Assembly (NCBI GenBank): GCA_009760855.2
Contig: WPIO01000077.1
Location: forward strand, 461,001 to 525,000
From: Cristatella mucedo
Lineage: Eukaryota; Bryozoa; Phylactolaemata; Cristatellidae
Direction: 5' to 3'
Length of the DNA: 64,000 nucleotides
Shown here: in pieces, positions 43,901 to 56,007 of the stretch
Position numbering within the stretch: the stretch's first letter is position 1
Layout of the letters: each line of letters begins with the position of its first letter
Notes under the pieces: generated by a model
What the model was told of the DNA's origin: nothing
The model's input: the letters and a program-made list of their open reading frames with translations, nothing else
Databases searched by the model: none
Made by a program: the position numbers and the translations under genes

Positions 43901-46900
43901 GACCTCTTACCACTTCCATTTAGTGGCTGTGCCGTGCCACCATTTCCGCCGTACTGGCGATGTCTCTCCAAGCTGGCTGGCTGTGCGGTTAACCGTGCCG
44001 ACAGCTGCCGCTTGAACGGCGATGTGTTGCCGGCAAGCTTAGGAAACTCTCGAAACGATCCGACGCGTGCGAATGTGTCCGGACTCGTCAGTGGCCGCTC
44101 CCTCGCGGTAGCCAGGCCTGCAGTGGTGGCCGCCTGCCTTCTGTCGCTATCTGCTGTCGAGGCAGCCGTTTTAGCAGCTTCAGCCACCGGATCTGGAAAA
44201 GCAGAGGACTGCATTTGACGTCGAATTGTCAAGCCGCAGCGCAGCCCGTTGAGCTCAGCATGCCAAGGGCCCTGTCGGGTCGGGTAGCTCAAAGGATACG
44301 AACCGCAGGTCCTGTCATTCACTGGCTCAAGCCTACACATAAGAACATCTGCCAAAGCCTTCTGTTCGTATGCTCCCAAAGCCTAGAACTTATTCCCCGA
44401 CTGACGTCACGACATCCCCTGACTTGACGACATTTAAAAACATGCTAAAGCGCACATTTCCTCAAGCATTTGCTGAGTTCTTGTGACTTGTCCTTGGTGC
44501 TTATGCATGCTGACACTGCTCATGTTACCACTAACCATATTTGCATATTGACACTATCCGTGTTGCTTCTATCTATTATAGTGTGCTCGCTGACACAATG
44601 CATGCTACCACTAACCGCCACTCAATAAAAATTTAGCGAGCCATGATGGCATACAAGGTACGGCGTTTGCTCTATACGACCTCGATCCGGAGGTCATGGG
44701 TTTGAATCCTGTGGTGGACGAACCTTTATTGCCGCCACAAGCAGTGGTGGTACCCTTTAATGCTCTTCTGCAGCTATGCAAAAAGAGGCTGTTAAATCAG
44801 CTAATATCTTTTAACAATTTGATCAAGCTTTTGATAGGGCAAAGATGCAAAGTACCTCAAAAGAGATTAATTCTTTGAGAGTGCCATAACAATGCGTTCT
44901 TACTATTACAATTGTTATTATTCTGGTTGCCAACTTCCGAGGGGGTGTCGCGTTCGAAGAGTCTTTCCCAAATTGCTGACCCAATGCCATGGGATCTTAC
45001 CTGTAGCACTTTTTACCGGTGGCAGAAAGCTACAGTAGCCACTAATTTGCTTACAAGAAGCACTACTCGTTTTACACAGGATTATATACACAAGGCAAGA
45101 GCAGCTGAGCACCGTACCGAGTTGCAAAGAATAAAGCAATACATTTTGGCCAAACCGGCTGCAGCCGGATATACAAAGCACTACAACACCCAGTAAGGAT
45201 GCTGTAGTCCTTGAAAGGCAAACGAAAAAAAGCAAAGTCATTCTCAGAAGTCCAAACTACAACCTTCGAAATCAGAGGTCTAATCGGGTCCATATACCTA
45301 GCGAGGGGGCCCATTACTTGTAGGCCGTAGGCGGAATGTTGGACCAGAGAGCTGCGACGACGTGCACATAGTGCAGGCAGGCAGCTTGATCGAGGAAGCG
45401 ACTCTCACTCTCCAACTGCCAAGTCCAGCACTGTCTTTTCAGCCGTCCTCAACTGCTACGTCCATGCTATTCACTTCCTCGACTGGTCTCTTGACTCGGC
45501 TACGCTTCTCTCTTTTCCTTTGTTCGCGTGAGATGAAGTTTTTTGGCTACTGCATGCGTACTAAAAGTCATTTAAGCTTTGAGTTCGCTATAGAAAACTC
45601 TCCTGCATAACGCACCCACTCAGTCTTTGTGGCTTTGTTAAGTTTCAGACAGATGTACATTACATTGCGTTACATTCCTTGTGCTCACCGGATTGCCTTG
45701 AGCAGGTGCATTACATAACTTTGGTAGAGAACCAAATAACTAACGAGCACCAGATTTTATGCCTCTGTATTTGGCAACGGAAAAAGCCACAGGAAAAAAC
45801 AGCGGAATGGCAAGCTAGAAAGCATCGGACGACGACGCTCAAAACCTCAAGTGCTGCAATAGTCTGCCGTCACTGAAGCGGGTGGCAAAGGTGTGGCGAG
45901 CGAGCGAGCACAGCTGCGGCACGAGGCGCGGTACGAGTCACAGAGCGCACCTGCCACTATGGCTGCCTGGGGATCGAGCATCCTCTCGATGAGCGTCGTC
46001 TGCCGAAACGAGCCGATCCTGGTGAAAGCCGTCCTGTCATCCGAGTAGCTCACCTGCACGGCCTCGCGCTCTCTCTTCTGCTTCCTCTCGAGGCACACGG
46101 CAAATGCGCACCCAACCGCGTGGGACAGTCGCTCTCCCTAAGCGGCGCGTGGACGGCAGTTACGTTTGCCTGCCGGTGTCGACACCGGCAGGCGGTCCTT
46201 GACCGGTGAGTGGGAAGCTGACTGGCAAAGCGAAAGCAGAAGAATGAAGAGCGCACGGAGAAGGTGCACAGCAGCAGATCCTCTTGATGATCCTTTACAG
46301 CAAATGTTAAGTGCCTAGAAAGAGACTGAGTTCTCTTTCTAGGCACTAGAGCAAATGTATTATTATTATTACATGGACGTTCGACGACGGCAAAGACGAG
46401 GAGGAGGAGGAAATTGAGGTGGAGGAGGAAGTGGAGGTGGAGGAGGGAGTGGAGGTGGGGGAGGAAGCGGGAAGGAGAAGGACGAGAAAGAGGTGTGCAT
46501 GCAGCGTGAATGATGTGGGTGCGTTTCGAAAAAACTGAGTGAGTGCCACTGAGAGCTTCATGCAAAGATTTAACCCAGAGTATGCAGCCTCCATGGCTTA
46601 GTTGAACGACTAGAGTGCAAGCAGCGTTCACCCCTCTTACCTAAAAGCGGGTCGGTAACAAGCTATCGCATTAGCACACGGCAAGCGTTGGTCCCATGCC
46701 ATCGTTCAGAGTTGGCCTAACTGCACTGGCTCGTGTGTGGGCGAACGTATGGGCGTGCGTTTGTATACCTGCGTGCGCACGTGTGCGTGCGTGTGCGCGC
46801 GTGTGCGTGCGTGTGCGTGCGTGTGCGTGCGTGTGCGTGCGTGTGCGCGCGCGTGCGTGCGCGTGCATGCGCGTGCGTGCGCGTGCGTGCGCGCGCGCGT

Positions 46901-47542
46901 GCGTGCGTGCGTGCGCGTGCGCGTGTGCGCGTGTGCGCGTGTGCGCGCGTGCGCGTGTGCGCGCGTGTGCGCGCGTGTGTGCGCGTGTGTGCGCGTGTGT
47001 GCGCGTGTGTGCGTGTGTTGTGTGTGTGCATCGAAGCTCAAGGCTATGAATACACTAGGGTGCTCGACTTTTGAGATTCGAGTCACCATCATTTAGTGAG
47101 CTGATGGGATGCTAAGCAAAAAAAGGTGAAACCCTCGACAATCTTCCAGCAACGAGTCGCATGCATGCTCCCACATTGGATTGCCACACAGGCTGAGGTA
47201 GCCAATGAAGCCTCAGTGATATTTGTCAGACGTATGCAATATGGGGCAGGGATAAGCTTTCTCAATGACCTTTGGTGCAACCAAGGAATTGAATGGACCA
47301 ATGATGTGCTAATGCATGGCAGATTTCATCGGATGCATCAATACGGGTTGACCATAATACCGGCTATTGATCACCACTCTGACTAATCCCTGACTGCACA
47401 AACAACCTCAGTGGGTGCCTGCTCCTAATCAGTTAGGTCAGCAGCTGCTGCCTTCCACTAGTGGTGGTGAGCAGATGCACCCCCATCTCCCAGGAAGGAG
47501 ATCGAGACTTATTAGGGCACCGTTTGCTACAGAGCAAGCAAG

Positions 47543-47637
<95 letters not shown>

Positions 47638-49177
47638 GAAGGGAGAAAGACACAGAAGAAACTCGAGCAAATGCATGATATAGGACCACGTGCAGAGGGA
47701 AGAATATGGAAGCCTCTTTGTTATGAAACTTCAATGTTCTCCGAATCAGGCACCGAGTGTAGTGAGCTTCCGACCGAAGAGCACTACAAGCAAGCTTCAC
47801 TTCACAAATTGGTAGTTTGAACATTAAGTTGGAATTCTTGGCCATCTTGGTGTCTATGAAAATAAGCCTGTAAACCACAAGGGGAGAATTTGTAACGGTG
47901 CACAGAGGAAAGAATTCGGGCACATCAGAGACGGTCTCGGTTATTGTATCCGTGGATGGTTGGTCTGCCACCGGAAGCATGAAGCATTTGTAGACTGAAG
48001 CTGTAATGGCAAGCAACAGACAGAAGCAGACACAGGGTCTTGGATATACTTCGACGTCATTAGACATAAGATAATAATACATGATCATGACATCTGGCCA
48101 TCACAGTCGTACCGACTCCTTCCGAGCAAGAAAGCCGTGGCAAAGCCATCGCCTTGTGGTACCATCTCGACAAATGTAGGCAAAGCCTTTGTCGTGGTTT
48201 CTGTCGGGTGCACAAAATGATACTTTTTCTATAGTTTGGTCGACGATTAAGCCCTGCAAGCACATACACCCGAAATAATTCTTGCATGAGTGAATATATT
48301 AGCAGCTGGCCCGGATTTTTTCCGACGCTTAGCATATCTGTAGGGATGAAGAGGCAAAAAAAGCTGCATTAACGTATAGAAATGGTCAGGCACTGCTGCT
48401 CCGTGAAGTCCTGGCTATGTGAAGGGGTGAGGTGCTCGAATTCAATGCCCAAGATCACGGGCTCGAGCCCCATGGTATATGTAAAACACTCGGGTAGAGA
48501 TTAAGCTCTATCAGGGTGCTATAAAATGAATAATATCTTTTTTTAATTTAATGCAGATGACACTCTCTTGTGACTACCTGAAGGCGACGGCAGAACCCTT
48601 GAAAATAAACCAGGGCGTTCGTTGGAATATATTGTATGATTGACCGACCACGTAGATTGACCGATCATCACTAAGGCAGCATTGAGCATCGCTCTGAACA
48701 AATCTATCCAATCGGCTAAGTTTATTAGCAGAACATACAACTTTATATCATTGCCACACCGTATCATGACACAATTCGCTCTTTTCGACTAATCACTTCA
48801 CCTGTCAACTTTTACCGTAAAAAGCTTGTTAACACCCATCTATGTATTGCTAGATTTCGCTACTCTTCAGAAGATTAGCTAGTGTCACTTCCTCCTATTG
48901 TACTATATCACTCCCAGATAGGCTTATCGCATAAAGACACGAAGCCAGATAGGATCGTGGACAAATCGGCAAAATAAAATCGGAAGAACTGAGTCGTAGA
49001 TGGTGATGATGAGCCGATGATGTGGAGGGAAGTGAGTGGTGAACCTGGTTTCTGGATATCGGAATGAAGATCAGAATCAAATTAAGGTTGCAGTGAGTGG
49101 GTGATGGACATAGGAAGTAATGTATGCAGTACGGGAAATGCAGGGCTGAGATGTGTGTGCCTGCATGTGTGCGTGTG

Positions 49178-49221
<44 letters not shown>

Positions 49222-50269
49222 TGCCTGTGAGTGTAAGAGTCTGCGGGTGTGTGGCTGAGTGAGAGTGTGCTTGTGTCTGTGTGTGTTTGTCTACAGATGT
49301 ACATGCTAACGTCTAGCACATATGCGCATAAGTGCGTGTGAGTGAGCATTTGGTCAAGTGAAACTTGCATGCATGCCGAACTGACGACAAAGTGAGCATA
49401 GCTTAAGGATTTGAGGACCAGCCGATCAATGCATTGATCACCGTGACTCTATTGAGGGCGAGGTAGGTGACTCGAATGACCTCGCTGCTTCGGGTCGCGG
49501 TGCAGAGCTCAAATCGGAGAGCCACACTTATGCAGGCAGTGAGCTGAGTCTGAATGGCAACTCAGTTATTGCTGAGTGGTCAAGTCAGTCAAGTCAATCC
49601 TATCAGCTTCGCAAAAAGTCTGAGAGGTCTGTTCAGTTTGAGCTTCGTCGGCTTGAAACGAAGAAACCATCAGATGTGGCAAATTAATTAAAGGTAGGTG
49701 GATCCAACAGCCTCATTTATACAGCAGCAATCAAGCCCCCATTGCTGTACGTAACATAGGACTGCATGCTGCAGGACTCAAACCTATCGTGTGTCGGCCT
49801 GTGTCATGAAGTGCCAGGGCTTCACCCCTGGGTAGAAAAGCGCTGGAGCAGAGGGCCAGAGCAGCCGCACATACAGCTGTACAGGGTCGCTGCTGGCTCA
49901 ACAGCTTTATTTATGTGCTTATGTATAGATACCGCGATGCAGCAAATGCAAAGCGACTAGAAAGAGATTGAGTTCTCTGAAGGCACTTTATCAAGTGCAT
50001 TATTACTATTATTAAGATACAATAGCCTTTGCTGGATTTGCCATTGTTTGCAGTTGGCAAATAACGATTGCGTGCTGTAGAACTTGAGTCTAGGACCTAG
50101 GTCGTGAAGTGTTAGCACATGATTGAATGCTCTAGAACTTGAGCATGAGAGCTGGGTCGTGAAATGCTAGCACCTTACAGTAAGACACTAGGCAGTATGA
50201 CTCAATGGCTTGAAGCATAATCTCGGATTACTTTTGTTTGCAGATGACAAAAAGATGAACCAATGCTTT

Positions 50270-50348
<79 letters not shown>

Positions 50349-53300
50349 TACAGCTAGTTGAGCTCACTCAAATCTCTTGCAGCTTGCAGCATGTATTGCT
50401 TACGTTCGAAGTTTGATGGCAGCAAACTTGGTCTAATCGAATGATGCTAAAACCAGATTGCTGGTTATGGCACAACCTAGCATTACTCAGAAACTGTAAA
50501 GCCTAAACCTCAAAAAGGGCTAGGTCAGCATATCTCTTGTTGCGTCTGCAAGAAACACTGGTATCCTGTTCCACAGTGATCTTTCACTAGATGATCACAT
50601 CACCTCTTCAGTCAAGTCTGCCTACTTTCAGCTATGCACCATTGCAAAAAATTGGACCTTCTCAGACAAGCATACCACAGTCAAGCTGACCTATGTATTT
50701 GTGATATTCCCTGACGTGACGACATTTAAAAGAACCTAAAAACGCACACTTGCTCACAGTATTTTCTTCATCCGTATGAATTGTCCTTTACGTAAGACTG
50801 CATGCTCTGTAACTGTGAATGCTTATCACTAAGCAGTTGACAGCCTTGCTTTTCAGAAAATTTAAAGTGTTTTGAAGGAGCTTTAATTCCTTTATATAAA
50901 TGTACAAATATAGTTATTTCTCACTTTTGTAAAAACCATGCACTTAAAGTCAAATTTCTCTTTTCCGGCCGTGCTACTTAGGGGTCTCTCTTAATCACGA
51001 AGTTTTGATATCACATTGTACGGTTTGCATTGCTTGGCCATAAATACTGCTGCATGTATGCACAGTCAAGATCAATCACACGTAGCCATGCACACTCATT
51101 AAACTTTTAGAGATATGGATCATTCGTGTTCTTTTGGTGAACATGCCCTAAAGTTGGGTGTTGTCTAGCCAGAGGCGAAACCAGGGGCCTGGCTACCACC
51201 CACCAGCCAGGGGTGACAGCTGCCACTCCTGGCCACGTAGGTGGGAGCCGAGTCTGACACCCTGTCGGGCGGCCAGCTGCACGCCGGATCGGCGGCATGC
51301 CCCTCGGTGCTTAGCCAGGCTGCACGACACCTGGATTCGCTGGGGAACACCCCCGGATCCTCTTTACACGGGGCTCTGCCTCCAGACCCCCGTGCCACCC
51401 GGCGCTCCAATCCTGGCTTTTAAATGCCAAGCTGAAACGTCAGACAATTTTAGAACCATTAAAATTAGCGACAGATTTGGAAATTAGCAGATACAATCTG
51501 CTCTTTGAGGCACAAACTTTTGAGGAAGCAATCTTTTCAGTTACTTGAAGAAGACACTAAGCCTGAAGTGTCAAAGAGAGCAAGAAGGTAGCTGAACCGC
51601 TGAAGCTGCAGGTAATTCAGCAGGTAGCTGAACTGCCTGCTGAAGCAGCTGCCTGTGCAGTCCCGGCCTGGACGGTTAGCAGTGCATTGCCGATAGAGGG
51701 GGCTGCATTCCAAATCCGTAGTGGCTGCAGGCATAGGTAAACGTCCTGGTATATTACCTTGCTGATCTCGTCCACGACGCGAAGAGCATCTGCCGACACG
51801 TAGAGAACCACACATTGATGCTTGCCTCGAGTTTGCTGCAAAGATTATGCAGTTGCTTGCTCTCCGGCTACGTATATGCTAGCGACTCACGGCACGTGCA
51901 TCGCACAGGAGCAACTGCATTTGTAACCACTGATCAAGTCGTCTCAACAACCGTTGCTTTTACCTAATTAGGTTATAGTCGCACACAAGTGAGTTTCTAT
52001 GTTGATGACAGCAATGGAAACCCATTACTGTGAAACCCCACCACCGTAGCCACAAAGTTGCTTTCTCACAACTTATCAGACAACTTAATTATTTGACCTC
52101 CTCCACTCTTACTTATGGGAACCACGAAACAGCTCTCGATGCCTGTTTAGCAAGCGATGATGTTTTCATCAAAGAAAAATTGCCCTTAGAGGCATTCAAA
52201 CCGCTGGAAGCATGCCAAGAGTACAAATCAAAGGCTCGTGTCGGCAGCTTTGCGTCTTACCGAACGGAGGATCTTCGCAGCGTCTTCACAGACTTCCATG
52301 CCCCGAGATTCAAAAACTTCGATGCTACCGAGGTACTGGAATTAGAGAGAAAGTGAATCTGACATTGGGTAACAATGATCAAGCAGAGTGTCAATGCTGT
52401 TACTAGAGAGCAATTAGCTGCATCGTCATTTTCATTCAGCTATCATAACGAGGTGGATGCAATGCAATAATTCGAGGCGTCCTGCAAAATGTCTGAAACA
52501 ACTGAAGGATTTCTAAAGGCAAGCATAGGCAGCTGAGCTAGAAGGGAAGATGCAGAACAGTGCACTCACTGGCACCAACAGCAGCAAGAGCACATGCGTG
52601 CAGTTGCATTTTGTGTAGAAGTGCAGCTGCAAATGCCGCAGGCAGATATGCGGTCAGACCAAGATAGACGATCTGTAGATGAATCGAAACTACGTGATAA
52701 CACACATATATAGCAAAGTCAATGCAATACGTGCTCTCCAAGGCTGAGCATCAAATCAAGCTATTGGACATCATCGTTCATCGCTACAGCCAATAATTAG
52801 CACAGCAATTCTCGCTCATGCCTGCTGTCTGTTCATGAATATGTTTCACAGAGCTGCGTATTTGAAACTCTCTTCGGCAATCAAGAACACAGCTTGTCCA
52901 CTATGCAGTAAGAGTATTCGTTTGGTTGCTCCTAGTTAAGATGCAGCACATGATTGCAGATGTTTGCAGTAGCTAAGGGCAATCGTCACCCTCGGGCTCG
53001 AGGGTGAGAATTAAAAGATGAACAACAGTGAGCAGTCAAAACTCTTAGAGTGATAGCCAAAATCATAACATGCCAGCCACTTGCCCTTGCTGGCGAAGAA
53101 AAAACGGTGCTTTGGAATTAGGAGTTGGAAGAGGAGAAGGAGGAAGATGAGAAGGAGGATGAGGAGGAGGAGGGGGAGAAGGAGGAGGAGGAGGAGGAGG
53201 AGAAGGAGGAGGAGGAGGAGGAGGAGGAGGAGGAGGAGGAGGAGAAGGAGGAGAAGAAGGAGAAGAAGGAGGAGGAGGAGGAAGAGGAGGAGAAGGAGGA

Positions 53301-55829
53301 AGAAGAGATGCTTTGCTGGTTGACTGCTTACACGTACATTGTGATATGGTGGCTGGTTTCTAGGGATTTCTCAATTGATAGTCATTCCCAACAAGCCATT
53401 GAGCAACCCGACTAGAGCTGCATTGCAAAAACTACGTCTGGAAATCTGGGTCAGACAAGTGAGGTGAAGATAACAAGCTGGTATTGATCAGGGGGCAGGG
53501 CTGAACAGGTTTGGGATCCAACGGCAACAGACAGGAAGAAATGACCGAAGAATGACTCAAGCGAACTGAGTGTGGCAGGCAGTTGATCCTTCGCTAATAA
53601 TCTCATAGCCACCCCGGTATGGCCCAGGGGTTAAGGTAGTCGCATTAAATGACTCAGGTCCAGGTGCTTGCTATAGAGGACCTAGGTCGTGGGCTCGAGC
53701 CCTGCATGATATATGAATCTCCTGGATAGAGATTCAATTCTCCCCTAGGGTGATATCCAAGTAAATTATATGCTTTTACATTTTTTAACTAACAGTGGCC
53801 GACAACATAAAACAATTGAACGGAATCAGTTATGGAATGGGTATATCTCACTAAAATCTAAACTAACACTAGTCTACTACAGCAAAGCAGCCAGTGCATA
53901 GGGTGAATCCACAGAGTGGCAGCACTTGCCCGATTTATGGGTACCGGTAACTGTCGGACGATTTATCTTTCTCATAAGTAATAAAGGCATTATTGTTGAC
54001 TCCTTTAGAGTATGAAGCGCTAAACCACAACTATGATAATTATCATATTTGTAATCTAAAGAAAAGCAGCATTCAGGCATATTCGCGAATACGCACGAAT
54101 GCAACATGCATATTGCATGCAAATTTTAAAAGTAAATCAAGCTAAACCTGAAGACAAAAAATCCATACATAGGACAATTAACACTCTGAAGAGCAAGCAT
54201 TATGCAAAAATGCTACAATAAACAAAATTAAAGTTGCAGCAGCCTAGTGGGCTCAAAGTCTCTGAGCAAAATTGTTTAGTTTTATGTATTGCCCTTCCTT
54301 AATGTACCAAGATTGTTGTGTGACGTGCGTCTTCTAAAAAAGTAAATGCACATCTCATCAGGCGAAAAGAATCTGCCTAAATACCGTTTTTAATAGTAAC
54401 AAATGAAAGTCCTTTTGATTATATTCGACGTTGCCATCTTGAGACTGCTGTTACAAAAAATGACCGACCTGCATGCAGCCTTTGGCGATCAGCCGACTGG
54501 CTGAGCACAAGCCAATGATGCTGAGATCTTGTGTTTGGCTCTAGCTCAGCGGTTTGTGGTCAGCAGCACTCCCTTCTTGTTCTTCATTTGAACAACCGAA
54601 CTGCTATTCTAAGCACTCTCAGCCCTGCTCTTTCTTATTCTTCAGACACTCGGTTCCACCCTGGTCGATGTCTAGCAGTTACTCATCACTTACCGAAGCT
54701 CGTGGCGCACCGATGCTTTATTTAGCTTGCGTAATCAGTGATCCAAGCACAGCCACAATCGGCAGAACTGGGACGTACGCAGCGGCTATCGGTGCTGTAC
54801 CGACACGGCTGTGAGCAGCCAACCGCCGAGCAAGCCCACCGGTCCTTCCCCTTAGTGTTTTAACTTAATGGCCGTTGGCATTTGGGCAATGGCTCTGGTT
54901 ACTAGCAGTAGGAGGCAGCCGGCCAATACACCACCGAATTAAAAGACGAAAGGGAAGGTTATCGGAAGGTTACCCGGGGAATGCCACACAAGAGCAAATC
55001 GCCTGCCCAGCCGGAGTCTATCCAGAATCAACTAGGTTGCTAGCATAGCAAGGATAGCAAGCATATGCAGCCAGCTCACAGACTAGTGTGCCTTGCTACC
55101 CAAAAACGTCGGTTGTAATGCCACCAGATCGTCCCATCCAATATTTCGGTAGCAGTTTTAAGCTGAGTAAAATTCGTGTCAAATCGTTACTCTAAAGCTA
55201 GAAAAGGCTTGCCGAGCAGGTATTCACAGACAGATTCTACGTTTACAGCAGCAGCAATGAGACTATATCGTGTTGCTGACGCCCAAAAAATGGAGCTACC
55301 ATTAGAGAACAACGCTAGAATGAATGCAGTTGTTATCTTCTAACAGTCTGAGCCTTGGAGATGGTGAGTGAAAAGTCTGGTTACGGTATTACTTGAAAAG
55401 CCGAGCTGAATTGGTCAAACGGTAAAGGTGCTCGCCCCGACCAAGGTCTGGCTGAGGTCATGGGCTCGAGCCCCGAGGTATGTATGAAGCGCCTGAATAG
55501 AGAATAAAGTCTCTCGAGGCGCTATACAAATGAATTATATTATATAAAATTCAAAACTGAGTGACTTCTTCCTGCCCGTCTGCAGAGGGCTGGCGCCTAT
55601 TTCGAATGGCACACAATGATAAGAACAATAATAAATAGGAAAAAACAAGCCCGGTCAACCTAGTTGCCATCTAGCCACGATCATGTTCGCAGTTTTATAA
55701 ACGTGGGCTTTGATGGGCCAGAATAAAGTTGATCGCACGTTCACTGCCGATGCGTGCTTAGTGGTGCACCCCGTCAGGATGAGTGAGCTAGGGGGAAAGA
55801 GACAACGAAAGAGGGTGAGAGAGAGAGAA

Positions 55830-55892
<63 letters not shown>

Positions 55893-55947
55893 GATAGAGG
55901 GAACGAAAGAGCGAAAGAGGGCGAAGGATCAAAAGGATAGTAAGAGC

Positions 55948-56007
<60 letters not shown>

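Noticed and set aside
52030-52356. 108-codon plus-strand frame that looks protein-like
   Set aside because: Its right end is the antisense of NUMB exon 2 (52261-52335), which explains the coding look.
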